Both the position numbers and the translations under genes were made by a program. Positions 1-8,125 of a stretch of 64,000 nt of DNA are shown piece by piece. The stretch is from the IMG/VR virus record IMGVR_UViG_3300015360_000002, positions 1 to 64,000 of that record. The stretch is one strand, 5' to 3'. The number at the start of each line of letters is the position of its first letter. Position 1 is the first letter of the stretch. The notes below the pieces were generated by a model, which did not search any database, was not told where the DNA came from, and was given only the letters and a program-made list of their open reading frames with translations. The stretch is from a virus.

Positions 1-2
1 AG

Positions 3-2744
3 ACGATTGTAGGTTCTCAGGTCACGGGCGCCTACACGGCCTCCGGGTTGACGATGGCGACCGCGAGAATCCTTGGACGCACGACGGCAAGCACCGGCGC
101 TGCGGAGGAAATCACCATTGGAGGCGGCCTCACTTTATCGTCCGGATTGCTGGACGTCACAGAGGCGCCTTCTCCGACTGGTGCGACCTACATCGTCCAG
201 ACGCCGAACGGCGACCTCACGGCCGAGCAGGCGCTCTCCGCGCTTGCGACGGGCATCCTGAAGAACACTACCACCACGGGGATTCTCTCCATTGCCGCCT
301 CGGGTACCGATTATGTCGCGCCCGGAGTTGCTACGGGATCGGGTCTGACGATGGCAACGTCGCGACTCTTGGGACGCACGACGGCCGGCACTGGAGCAAT
401 CGAGGAAATCACGGTCGCGAGCAATTTGAGCTTCACGGGAACGACGCTGAACCTCGCGACATCACCCACTATCACAACGCCAACGATCTCTGGAGCGATC
501 ACCTTCCCTGACGGGGTAAGCCAGGTCTTTAATCCCAACGGAACCACCTCGGGCCTAAACGTGGGCGCTCATACTGCTGATCCATCCGGCCTCACCAACG
601 GGGATCTTTGGTACGACAGCACCGGGAATTTGCTCCGAGCCCGAGTCAACGGCGCATCAGTGAGTCTTGGGGCAGGCAGCGGTGGGGACATCGCTACGGA
701 TACTCTCTGGGATGCCAAGGGAGACCTCGCAGGAGGTACGGGGTCGAATACGGCTGCCCGTCTCGCAGTTGGAACGAACGGGCACGTACTCACGGCGGAT
801 TCCGCTGAGACTACGGGGATGAAGTGGGCGGCTGCGGGAGCAGTCGGCGTCGCTACGGATACCCTCTGGGATGCCAAGGGAGACCTCGCAGGAGGTACGG
901 GGTCGAATACGGCTGATCGCCTCGCAGTTGGAACGAACGGGCAAGCCTTGATTGCCGATTCGGCCGAAACGACCGGAATGAAGTGGGCAACGGTCGCAGG
1001 GACCGGAGACGTAGTCGGTCCGGCCTCCTCGACGAATGCGCGTCTGGCTCTCTTCGATCTGGCGACAGGCAAACTTATCAAGCAGTCCACGGCGCTCACC
1101 GAATCAGGAGGAACTATCACCTCCAATACTTCGATTGGATTGGCTGCAGGCGGATCGAATCAAAGCATTACTCTGACCCCAACAGGGACCGGGATCAACG
1201 TCCTGACCGGGGGTGTCCAAACAGGCACCGCCTCCTCGGCTGTCCTCGGGGCGTCTTACAGTATCTACACCACAACGAGCTCGCCCGCGAGCGTCGGATT
1301 GCGACACGCAAGCGCAGACTCGGGTTCGGCCTATCAGCTTTTTAGTAAGAGTCGGGGGAGTATTGCTAGTCCCACTGCGGTTCAAAGTTCCGACGAACTC
1401 GGCGGAATTTTTTTCGGTGGCCACGACGGCACAGGACAGGCGGATTCACAGGCGGCGATTCAGGCGCTCGCGACGCAGACATGGACTTCAGGGGCGAGAG
1501 GGACGCAGCTCAAATTACGCACAACGGCCAACAGCGACACGACACTGACGGACCGAGTGATTATCCATCAAGATGGATTAGTGCAGGTGGGCGCTGGCTC
1601 TCCTGGAACGCAGTTCACGACTTCAAGCCCTCGTCTCATGATCGCGAGGGAAGCGGCGAGTACCACTCAACAATTCGCGATCGCCTCGGCGACGTCGACG
1701 AACCGCGGAATTATTCAATTTTTCAAAACCCGCGGGACACTGGCGACCCCGACCGCCGTAACTACGGGTGATTCTATTTTCTCGATCTTAGCGGGCGGAA
1801 GCGATGGGACGAACGTCGAGCAGAGCGCAGAAATCGCTGGCTTTATCGACGGGACAGTCTCAGGCGGAGTGGTCCCGGCGCGTTTGGAGTTTCTAACAAG
1901 CGCCACCAATTCGTTGGGCAAAGCGATCCGACTCACCGTAAAAAGTACCGGTCAAATTCAGATGCCAGCAAATCTCGCATCGACCACCACGACCACAGGG
2001 ACACTGATCGTCACGGGGGGCGTGGGAATCAGCGAAAACCTTTACGTCGGGGGGTCGATCGTTCCCACGTCGACGATCACCTTCCCCGACGGCGTTCGGC
2101 AAACATTCAACCCCAACGGAACCACCCCGGGCCTAAACATCGGCGCTCACACCACTGATCCATCCGGCCTCACCAATGGGGATCTCTGGTACGACAGCAC
2201 GGGGAATTTGCTCCGAGCCCGCATCAACGGGGCCTCAGTGAGTCTTGGGGCAGGCGGCGGTGGCGGGACGCTCACACTGGATCGGTTCAACGCTCTGGAC
2301 AATCAACCGCCCGCGACAAACTTCGCGAGCTTCGACACCCGGAATTCAGTCGCCGTTTTGGCGTTTGATGCGGCCACAGCAGAAGGAGCAGTCTTCGTTT
2401 CAAACATGTCCGAAGCGGCGAGTTTCAGCACGGGAATATCCGTCATCATCCGCTGGATCGCGGCGACGGCAACTACAGGGGATACTGTTTGGACTTCCGC
2501 ATTTGAGCGGTCGAATACCGACTTGGACACCGACTCTTTTGCAACCGCGGTCTCCGCCACTACGACCACCAACGGAACGTCGGGCATCATCACCACGACC
2601 ACGATCAACCACACGGGGTCTGAAATGGATGGTCTTGTTGCGGGGGAACCTTTCCGATTGAACGTCAAACGGGATGCTGCGGTCGGCGGTGATACCATGG
2701 CTGGCGACGCACAACTTGTCTCCCTTGAACTCCGCCAACGATGA
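3..2744 (+). CDS. Tail fibre protein, 5'-truncated by the window edge
   Basis: The frame is already open at base 3, with no convincing start, so the N-terminus lies outside the window. About 914 residues are visible. The protein is a beta-rich, Thr/Ser/Gly/Ala-rich repeat protein. Units beginning IATDTLWDAKGDLAGG occur twice in tandem (DNA about 690-840 and 850-990). A unit ending NGDLWYDSTGNLLRAR occurs twice (about 497-680 and 2077-2260), and a unit ending in LLGRTTAGTG-type sequence also recurs. This architecture is typical of phage tail fibre shafts, which bind the host surface. The stop overlaps the next ATG (ATGA). Fibre assignment rests on composition and repeats, not on a named domain. 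Confidence 0.75.
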   Translation, partial: TIVGSQVTGAYTASGLTMATARILGRTTASTGAAEEITIGGGLTLSSGLLDVTEAPSPTGATYIVQTPNGDLTAEQALSALATGILKNTTTTGILSIAASGTDYVAPGVATGSGLTMATSRLLGRTTAGTGAIEEITVASNLSFTGTTLNLATSPTITTPTISGAITFPDGVSQVFNPNGTTSGLNVGAHTADPSGLTNGDLWYDSTGNLLRARVNGASVSLGAGSGGDIATDTLWDAKGDLAGGTGSNTAARLAVGTNGHVLTADSAETTGMKWAAAGAVGVATDTLWDAKGDLAGGTGSNTADRLAVGTNGQALIADSAETTGMKWATVAGTGDVVGPASSTNARLALFDLATGKLIKQSTALTESGGTITSNTSIGLAAGGSNQSITLTPTGTGINVLTGGVQTGTASSAVLGASYSIYTTTSSPASVGLRHASADSGSAYQLFSKSRGSIASPTAVQSSDELGGIFFGGHDGTGQADSQAAIQALATQTWTSGARGTQLKLRTTANSDTTLTDRVIIHQDGLVQVGAGSPGTQFTTSSPRLMIAREAASTTQQFAIASATSTNRGIIQFFKTRGTLATPTAVTTGDSIFSILAGGSDGTNVEQSAEIAGFIDGTVSGGVVPARLEFLTSATNSLGKAIRLTVKSTGQIQMPANLASTTTTTGTLIVTGGVGISENLYVGGSIVPTSTITFPDGVRQTFNPNGTTPGLNIGAHTTDPSGLTNGDLWYDSTGNLLRARINGASVSLGAGGGGGTLTLDRFNALDNQPPATNFASFDTRNSVAVLAFDAATAEGAVFVSNMSEAASFSTGISVIIRWIAATATTGDTVWTSAFERSNTDLDTDSFATAVSATTTTNGTSGIITTTTINHTGSEMDGLVAGEPFRLNVKRDAAVGGDTMAGDAQLVSLELRQR

Positions 2745-3418
2745 AAACTCTTCGATTTATACTTCTCCTCACGGTTCTGACGGGTGCCCTCCAAGCAGCA
2801 CGCACTTTCCCCAATGACCTAACAAAGTACATCCAGCTTAATACGACCCCGGTCACAACTGCCCCGATGACTTTTTCCGCTTGGGTTAAATTCAGTTCCA
2901 CCGTAACGGGTCAAATACTCTTTATGGTGGCCGAAAGCACCGTTAACGCCCATGCCCTTTGGCTAGGTACAACGACCAACGCCTTGGAGGCCGGTGAATG
3001 GGATGGTGGCCCCGTCGCAAGGGCTCAATCCGGCACGATTTCAACGGGGGTCTGGTATCATGCGGGAGGCGTCTTTACCAGCCTCAGCTCTCGCGCTGTT
3101 TTTCTTGATGGGGTGAAAACGACAAACACGACAACGATCGGAAGTGTTCACACCCCCGGGAAGGTTGTCGTAGGCCGATGGGATGGCGCGGGTTCGGCTC
3201 TTCAGGGAGACCTCGCTGAAATCGCGATTTGGAACGTGGCTTTAACAGACGCCGAAATGTCGACGCTCGCGACCGGAGTTAGTGCGTTACGGGTTCGTCC
3301 AAGTGCGCTCGTTTTATATATCCCTTTATGGGATTCGGTCTTCGATTATAAGGCGAGCCGAGCTATAACTACGAACACCACGACCACAACCGTTTCTGGA
3401 CCTCGCAGATACCGATGA
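2741..3418 (+). CDS. Secreted LamG/concanavalin-like protein
   Basis: 225 residues. The N-terminus is a clear signal peptide (Lys-Arg start, hydrophobic core FILLLTVLTGAL, AXA-type cleavage near residue 20). The rest matches the LamG/Concanavalin-A jelly-roll pattern: FSAWVKF near residue 45, WYHAGGVF near 103, VFLDGVKTT near 121, and GDLAEIAIWNVALTDAEM near 156-173, the usual end of laminin-G-like domains. The start ATG overlaps the fibre stop by 4 nt, so translation is probably coupled. It is likely a carbohydrate- or surface-binding accessory of the fibre module, or an exported protein. A signal peptide is odd for a virion fibre. Confidence 0.7.
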   Translation: MKTLRFILLLTVLTGALQAARTFPNDLTKYIQLNTTPVTTAPMTFSAWVKFSSTVTGQILFMVAESTVNAHALWLGTTTNALEAGEWDGGPVARAQSGTISTGVWYHAGGVFTSLSSRAVFLDGVKTTNTTTIGSVHTPGKVVVGRWDGAGSALQGDLAEIAIWNVALTDAEMSTLATGVSALRVRPSALVLYIPLWDSVFDYKASRAITTNTTTTTVSGPRRYR

Positions 3419-3481
3419 AGCTCCTCCTCTTCCTGATCTTCGTTCAAATCTCCCCGAATTAACCGCGAAACAACTTTCCTC

Positions 3482-3763
3482 ATGGCAATTATCAAGAAAT
3501 TGGCTAACTGGCGAAATTGGCTTAGAGGTCTTTTGGCTGCCGCAATTGGAGGAGCGGCGAACGCGACCACGTTGATGGTAGTCGACCCTCTACAATTCAA
3601 CTTCAATACGGGAATGAGCGCGCTCTGGAAGGTATCCTTGGTTTCGGCGGTTCTCAATGCGGCGTTTTACCTGAAGCAGAGTCCGATCCCTCCGTCCGAA
3701 GAAGAGGATGATGCATTGCAACCTGATGCTACTTTCACGCCTTCAAAAGATAAAACGCCATGA
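3482..3763 (+). CDS. Small membrane protein, holin candidate
   Basis: 93 residues. A basic N-terminus is followed by a hydrophobic segment (residues about 17-30), a DPLQFNFNTG turn and a second hydrophobic segment (about 44-62), then YLKQSPIPP and an acidic, disordered tail. Two membrane passes, small size and a place beside a lipoprotein and another membrane protein suggest a holin or other lysis-timing protein. No holin family signature is certain. Its stop overlaps the next start (ATGA). Confidence 0.5.
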   Translation: MAIIKKLANWRNWLRGLLAAAIGGAANATTLMVVDPLQFNFNTGMSALWKVSLVSAVLNAAFYLKQSPIPPSEEEDDALQPDATFTPSKDKTP

Positions 3764-4140
3764 GGTATCTCGTTTTTCTTGCATTGGTGCTGAGCGGCGC
3801 CCTCCTTGCGGCCCCGCCTCCATTCACGACGGACCTACCTGCTGAACTCGTAGGCAAAACGGATCTTTGGTTGGCAAGGCTTGAGCCATCTCCAGGAGAC
3901 CCAGAGGGCGGGCTCTACATGGTTCAACGCAGATTCCTGGGTCGCTACTCCGACGCACGGGCGCGGGGCTACCCTTGGTCATGGGCTCCACTGCCTGCTG
4001 TCTTTGATGCCTTTGACCGCTCTACGCAGCCCCCGTCCGATCTCGAAATTAAAGCCGAGCGCGCAGAGAGCGAACGCCTGCGGGCGCGCATCAGAGCCGC
4101 CGTTTCAATACTTCAACCTCCAGTCAATGTTGCACCATGA
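3760..4140 (+). CDS. Small secreted protein of unknown function
   Basis: 126 residues with a signal peptide (MRYLVFLALVLSGALLAAP, cleavage probably after LLAA). The mature part has no domain I recognise. It contains a central Trp/Pro-rich stretch (YPWSWAPLPAVF) and a charged helical C-terminus with SDLEIKAERAESERLRARI. It overlaps both neighbours by ATGA junctions inside a run of four envelope-targeted genes, so a role at the host envelope (lysis, spanin or superinfection functions) is the reasonable guess. No function can be assigned. Confidence 0.55.
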   Translation: MRYLVFLALVLSGALLAAPPPFTTDLPAELVGKTDLWLARLEPSPGDPEGGLYMVQRRFLGRYSDARARGYPWSWAPLPAVFDAFDRSTQPPSDLEIKAERAESERLRARIRAAVSILQPPVNVAP

Positions 4141-4424
4141 ATACGTCCATCCGCATCCTCTTCGCCCTCGTGTGCATCTCGCTCTCAGCGTGCAGTACCG
4201 TATACGACCGGCTTGATGCATCTATCCCAAATGGCGAGGCGCGAAAACTCCGCGCTACTATCACCGGCAAATTTTCTTCAACGACCATTGAGGCCGATGG
4301 GTTTAAGAAAACTGCAAGCGAAGTAACCGCAGAGCGGATGTACGAGCGCCACAACAATGCCTGGGTTCCACTCATCGAAATCGAGATCGAGGGCTATCGC
4401 AGAAGCAGGGGGGATAAAAAATGA
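4137..4424 (+). CDS. Small lipoprotein, outer-spanin candidate
   Basis: 95 residues. The N-terminal signal ends in the lipobox LSAC, with Cys near residue 20, so the protein should be lipidated and membrane-anchored. The mature part is a short mixed alpha/beta sequence (ATITGKFSSTTIEADGF, then VPLIEIEIEGYRRSR). Phage lipoproteins of this size next to holin-like genes are often o-spanins or superinfection-exclusion proteins. No spanin signature beyond the lipobox and context is visible. ATGA overlaps occur on both sides. Confidence 0.55.
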   Translation: MNTSIRILFALVCISLSACSTVYDRLDASIPNGEARKLRATITGKFSSTTIEADGFKKTASEVTAERMYERHNNAWVPLIEIEIEGYRRSRGDKK

Positions 4425-4741
4425 CCGAACCTGATAAAAACGAACTCATCCGATGGATTGACGTGCTGTTCAAGTTGGGCACGCCGGTCATTATTGTTCT
4501 CTCGTCGTTCATCATCTACTGGCTTCAAGCGCACTATGTTCCGATCGAGACTTTCGGGCAAAATTCGGAGCGTCTATCGAAACTTGAGACCGCCTTCATG
4601 CTGATGACGAAAGAAAATGAGGTGAACAATCGACAGGAAAAGAGTTTGGCTGACCACGAAACGCGCATTCGTGTGCTGGAAGAAAAATCTCCGCGTGGAG
4701 GCCATTATCCCAACACCAGTGGTGTCGGAATAAGTAAGTAG
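4421..4741 (+). CDS. Membrane-anchored coiled-coil protein
   Basis: 106 residues. One strong transmembrane helix lies at about residues 19-34 (PVIIVLSSFIIYWLQ), followed by a heptad-like coiled coil at about 45-90 (SERLSKLETAFMLM, EKSLADHETRIRVLEEK). This one-pass-plus-coiled-coil layout is that of inner-membrane spanins and of some holin-associated proteins. Together with the preceding lipoprotein it could form a two-component spanin. That is inference from topology and neighbourhood only. It is the last gene before the capsid block. Confidence 0.5.
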   Translation: MTEPDKNELIRWIDVLFKLGTPVIIVLSSFIIYWLQAHYVPIETFGQNSERLSKLETAFMLMTKENEVNNRQEKSLADHETRIRVLEEKSPRGGHYPNTSGVGISK

Positions 4742-4748
4742 CGGCGAA

Positions 4749-4756
4749 TGCAACCG
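4749..4756 (+). promoter_or_regulatory. TGCAACCG leader element before scaffold gene
   Basis: The octamer TGCAACCG lies 7 nt after the stop of the preceding gene and 37 nt before the scaffold ATG. It belongs to a recurring set at gene boundaries in the late region. Confidence 0.35.
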
Positions 4757-4793
4757 AACACATCGCCCGCGGCGTTCACAGAACGGCGGGGCA

Positions 4794-6014
4794 ATGGAAA
4801 ACTCAGCACCTACCGCCCTAGCCGAGGGTTCTGCCCCGGCATCCTCTCCTGACGCCCCCGCGGCGCCAGCAGCGGCGAATCCTCCCCAGGATGACAACCA
4901 GCGAATCGACGTAAAATCGTTGATGGCGCAGTTGACGCCTGACCAGCGACGTCTCGCAGCAGCCGGCAAGTTCGACCAGATCAAGCCCGCTGCCAGCAGC
5001 GCACCAGCAACGCCAGCCGCACCCGCCGCGCCAAGCGTGCCAGTGGTTGCAGCCCCGGCGCTTGGTGAGCCCGCCTCGTACACCGAACCCGTAGAAGGCG
5101 CGCCTGCCGCAGCCCCCGAAGTTGGCATCGCGGAGGATTCTCCCGATCCGGCCGGGGATGCCAGTGGCGGCAAGTCGAAGCGGTTCCGGTTTTCCGACGA
5201 GAAAGACCAGGCAGTTATCTCGTTCGCAAAGGCCAACGGACTGAGCCTCATCGAGGCTGCGCAGCGTCTCGCTGCCGCAACTCCGACGTCGGTTCATCAG
5301 TCGGCCCATGCAACAGGAGCATCGCCTGCGACCACTCCAGCCGAACCGGCCCAAGATCCACAGGTCGTCGCGTTTGACGCGCAGATCACGGAGACGGCAA
5401 CGCGGCTTGAGAAGCTCAACGCGAAACGCGCGAAAGCGATTGATGACTTGGATTCGGCCACCGCTGCATCCATTTCCGACGAAATCGCCGACCTGCGGTC
5501 CGACAAAAAGCTCTTGGAGCGGGACAAAGTGAACTACGTCAAGGGACAGGAGCAGGCAGTTGTTCAAGGATTTGAGCGGCAAGTGCAAGAGACCCGGACG
5601 ATGGCACTCGCGCAGTACCCCGTCCTCGCGAACACGAATAGCATGGCGCGGATGGCACTCGACGCGTTTACAGCGCGCGCGAAGGCCCAACGCCCCGAGC
5701 TGTTTTCAAATCCGGCATGGCCACAGGTCATCGTCACGGAGTTCGTACAGTTGCACAAACTCAACGGAGCACCCGCGGGCATATCCGCCCCGGCCCAAGC
5801 TCCCGCGGCCCCGGCAAAACCGGGCTTTCAGAAAACCGCTCCAAAGCAGGTCATCAACGGCCAGCCGAGCGGATCCAGACTTTTAACCGGCGCGGACGGG
5901 CGATCGCCCTCCTCACCGAGCGCAATGACGAGGGACGACGCGCTCGCCCTCGCACGGAGCGACCCAAAAGCGGCCGTCCGAGCACTCGCACAACTCAACG
6001 CAGGGAGGCGGTAA
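4794..6014 (+). CDS. Capsid scaffold-like protein
   Basis: 406 residues, directly upstream of the major capsid gene. The N-terminal 125 residues are Ala/Pro-rich and disordered. A short folded part follows (KSKRFRFSDEKDQAVISF, about 128-145). Residues about 195-275 form a long charged coiled coil (ITETATRLEKLNAKRAK through QEQAVVQGFERQVQETR). The C-terminus is a basic tail ending LARSDPKAAVRALAQLN. Low complexity, coiled coil, and position between portal-side genes and the capsid gene are the classic picture of a scaffold that directs procapsid assembly and is later expelled or cleaved. No protease motif is seen. Confidence 0.7.
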   Translation: MENSAPTALAEGSAPASSPDAPAAPAAANPPQDDNQRIDVKSLMAQLTPDQRRLAAAGKFDQIKPAASSAPATPAAPAAPSVPVVAAPALGEPASYTEPVEGAPAAAPEVGIAEDSPDPAGDASGGKSKRFRFSDEKDQAVISFAKANGLSLIEAAQRLAAATPTSVHQSAHATGASPATTPAEPAQDPQVVAFDAQITETATRLEKLNAKRAKAIDDLDSATAASISDEIADLRSDKKLLERDKVNYVKGQEQAVVQGFERQVQETRTMALAQYPVLANTNSMARMALDAFTARAKAQRPELFSNPAWPQVIVTEFVQLHKLNGAPAGISAPAQAPAAPAKPGFQKTAPKQVINGQPSGSRLLTGADGRSPSSPSAMTRDDALALARSDPKAAVRALAQLNAGRR

Positions 6015-6054
6015 AACCGCTTCCGATATTCAGCGGTAACAACCGCATACTACA

Positions 6055-7548
6055 ATGGCATTTGATCTCAGTCAGATTACAACTCTTCAGTCGCTCATCG
6101 ACTCCGACCCAAAACTCCAAATGGAAATGTGGTCGGAGGCCGTGAAGGCTGATGCCGCGGATATGAATCCGCTGAAAGACTTCATTGGCGGCGAGGGCTC
6201 CGGTATGCCCATCGTCGAAAAACGAGACGCCGTCGTGAAGGGCGGACAGAAAGTCTACTTCTCCACGCACGCTCCCGTTCGAGGCCGCGGCGTCATGGGC
6301 GCTTCCGAGCTCAAGTCCAAGACCGCGACCGTGCGGTATGGCTCGTACGGAGTCACGGTGGACCTTCGCCGGTTCGCCATCTCCGAGGAACAGCTCATCT
6401 CGTATTTCTCGCTCCCCGGCAACGTGGACAAGAATCGCGACGAGTTCATGTTCAACCTCTGCAAAAACTGGTGGAGCCGCACCGTGGTAGACGACATCCA
6501 AATCGTCCTCCGGCAGAAAGCACTCACCGCTTCGGGTCAGCCGAACGTCATGCGCATCGGCCGCGGCGCCACCAAGGCCGCGATCACCGAGGACCATACG
6601 GTTGACACCGAAATTTTCCGGCGCGCCAAAAACACCCTCGTTGGCCTCGGCGCGAACGCGATGAAGTACGGCGTCTCCAAAGCCGGCCAGAAAATCCCGC
6701 AGTTTCTCACGTTCGCCCCCCAGCAGTTCCTTGATCCGCTGGAAGACGAACAGAAGTTCCGCGAGGCCGTGAACAACAACCAGACCCGCGGCGAAGATGC
6801 CTACTGGTGGACCGGCGCTCTTCCCGTGTGGAAGAACCAGCTCATCTTTGGGCACGATCTCGTTTATGATTCCGGTCCCAATCGGCAGGGATCTCCGTTG
6901 GCTCCGATCGCCTTCCTTGGCACAGCGATTCCGTCAGAGGTCGCAACGGTTGTCACAGGAGGTGGTGCTTGGAACACGGCGGACACACTGACCGACACCA
7001 GCCTCTTCGACTTCTTTTCGTACTTCCCAGGTTATTCCTGGAAGACGTACGACTCGGAGTCGCTGCCCTCTGATGTCGACACGCACTATGCGATCATCTA
7101 CAACGTGTCCGGCGCGAACGCGGACAAATATGAGATCGTGTCCTACGTGGCCGCTGGCAACACCGGCAACAAGCTCACGGTGATTCGCGAAATTGATGCC
7201 GCCAACCAGAAGACGCTCCTCACGGCCGCTACGCGTTACTCGAACGTTCATCCGTCCGGATCGCTCATCATCCCCTGCAACGTCTATGGCATCCCGATTG
7301 GCTACGGCTTAATCATGGGCGCCGAGGCATTGCTGGTCGGCAAGGGCGAGCTTGAGGCGGATCCGATTGAGTGGGCGGACGACTTCCAGTCCAAGACGTC
7401 TGGTCGCGCTCACATCAACGCGCAAGGAATCCAGTCCATCATCGGCTATTCGCCGGCTGAGGACACTCTGGCCAGGTACCCGAACTACGTCCTCCTTGAG
7501 GGCGCGCTCGACTACCCGGACCTCAACCTCATCGACCTCCACCCGTAA
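6055..7548 (+). CDS. Major capsid protein (N4-like/DUF4043-type)
   Basis: 497 residues. The family pattern is visible: GGQKVYFSTHAPVRGRGVMG at about 62-81, an early strand-turn-strand EKRDAVVK, a charged helix VDLRRFAISEEQL, and a C-terminal part with YGIPIGYGLIMGAEALLVGK and GRAHINAQGIQS. N4-like and DUF4043 capsid proteins have this order and length (about 400-500 residues). Position after a scaffold and a terminator-like hairpin right after the stop, as is common for highly expressed capsid genes, support the call. It forms the HK97-fold shell. Confidence 0.85.
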   Translation: MAFDLSQITTLQSLIDSDPKLQMEMWSEAVKADAADMNPLKDFIGGEGSGMPIVEKRDAVVKGGQKVYFSTHAPVRGRGVMGASELKSKTATVRYGSYGVTVDLRRFAISEEQLISYFSLPGNVDKNRDEFMFNLCKNWWSRTVVDDIQIVLRQKALTASGQPNVMRIGRGATKAAITEDHTVDTEIFRRAKNTLVGLGANAMKYGVSKAGQKIPQFLTFAPQQFLDPLEDEQKFREAVNNNQTRGEDAYWWTGALPVWKNQLIFGHDLVYDSGPNRQGSPLAPIAFLGTAIPSEVATVVTGGGAWNTADTLTDTSLFDFFSYFPGYSWKTYDSESLPSDVDTHYAIIYNVSGANADKYEIVSYVAAGNTGNKLTVIREIDAANQKTLLTAATRYSNVHPSGSLIIPCNVYGIPIGYGLIMGAEALLVGKGELEADPIEWADDFQSKTSGRAHINAQGIQSIIGYSPAEDTLARYPNYVLLEGALDYPDLNLIDLHP

Positions 7549-7565
7549 ACGGTCGCGGTCAAACA

Positions 7566-7603
7566 AAGCCCCCTTTGGTCTCCCCTTGGGGGGCTTCCCT
7601 TTT
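7566..7603 (+). terminator. Hairpin terminator after the capsid gene
   Basis: An 8-bp stem AAGCCCCC / GGGGGCTT (7566-7573 and 7589-7596) is followed by ccctttt. It starts 18 nt after the capsid stop and ends shortly before the next ATG, so it probably acts as a partial terminator or mRNA stabiliser. Confidence 0.65.
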
Positions 7604-7610
7604 CCTACCT

Positions 7611-8039
7611 ATGCAGATCCTCCTCAAAATCCTCAACGAAGTGAAGGGCCGGAAGGCTCTCAAGGTTGATGGCTACAGCGGCATTCGATACAAGTTCGAC
7701 TGGAATCCGGCGCACAAAGGCTACACCTACATGCCGAGAAACCAACAGGAGACCGACGACCTCTACAAGACGGTCGGGCGCGTCAGTTCCTGCATCTTTG
7801 CGCCGATTCTTGTGGGCGAGTCCACAGCTCTACCACCGACACCCAAACCTGCGGAAAATAAAAACGAGGCGCTGCGTGAGCAGTGTTTTCACCGCGGGGT
7901 TGTTCTAACCAGCGAAGACACCAACGACACGGCATTGCGGTTGATCCGCGCGTACGATCAGGGAGTTTCAGACACTCTCCAGAGCGTACCCACGAAAAAA
8001 AAGAGACCACAGCCTGACTCCAAGGAAGACCCTTCATAA
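7611..8039 (+). CDS. Hypothetical virion-region protein
   Basis: 142 residues. The ATG at 7611 is chosen because it follows the terminator hairpin. The upstream in-frame ATG would lie inside the hairpin. The N-terminal half looks folded (MQILLKILNEVKG, SGIRYKFDWNPAHKGYTYMP, then a helix ending VGRVSSCIFAPIL). The C-terminal half is polar and ends in a Lys-rich tail. It sits between the capsid protein and a putative connector, where head-stabilising or head-completion proteins are often found. No family is recognised. Confidence 0.5.
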   Translation: MQILLKILNEVKGRKALKVDGYSGIRYKFDWNPAHKGYTYMPRNQQETDDLYKTVGRVSSCIFAPILVGESTALPPTPKPAENKNEALREQCFHRGVVLTSEDTNDTALRLIRAYDQGVSDTLQSVPTKKKRPQPDSKEDPS

Positions 8040-8045
8040 ACACCT

Positions 8046-8109
8046 CCGCGCCGTACGACTAAAGGGTGTGTCCTGGGGAGGAGACGCCCGAGGTAGGCGT
8101 ACGGCGCGG
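8046..8109 (+). ncRNA. Two-stem structured RNA element in the intergenic leader
   Basis: A perfect 12-bp inverted repeat (CCGCGCCGTACG at 8046-8057, CGTACGGCGCGG at 8098-8109) encloses a second stem (GGGTGTGTCC at 8064-8073 with GGAGACGCCC at 8080-8089; 9 of 10 pairs including one G-U). No open frame explains it, and it ends 16 nt before the next ATG. It could be a translational operator, an RNA processing site or a small RNA. It has no U-tract, so it is not a simple terminator. Confidence 0.6.
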
Positions 8110-8125
8110 TCCCACTTTTCAAGCC

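Noticed and set aside
4818-5690. 290-codon minus-strand frame opposite the scaffold gene
   Set aside because: Arg/Cys/Gly-rich with no recognisable domain; the plus frame has a clear scaffold-like coiled coil.
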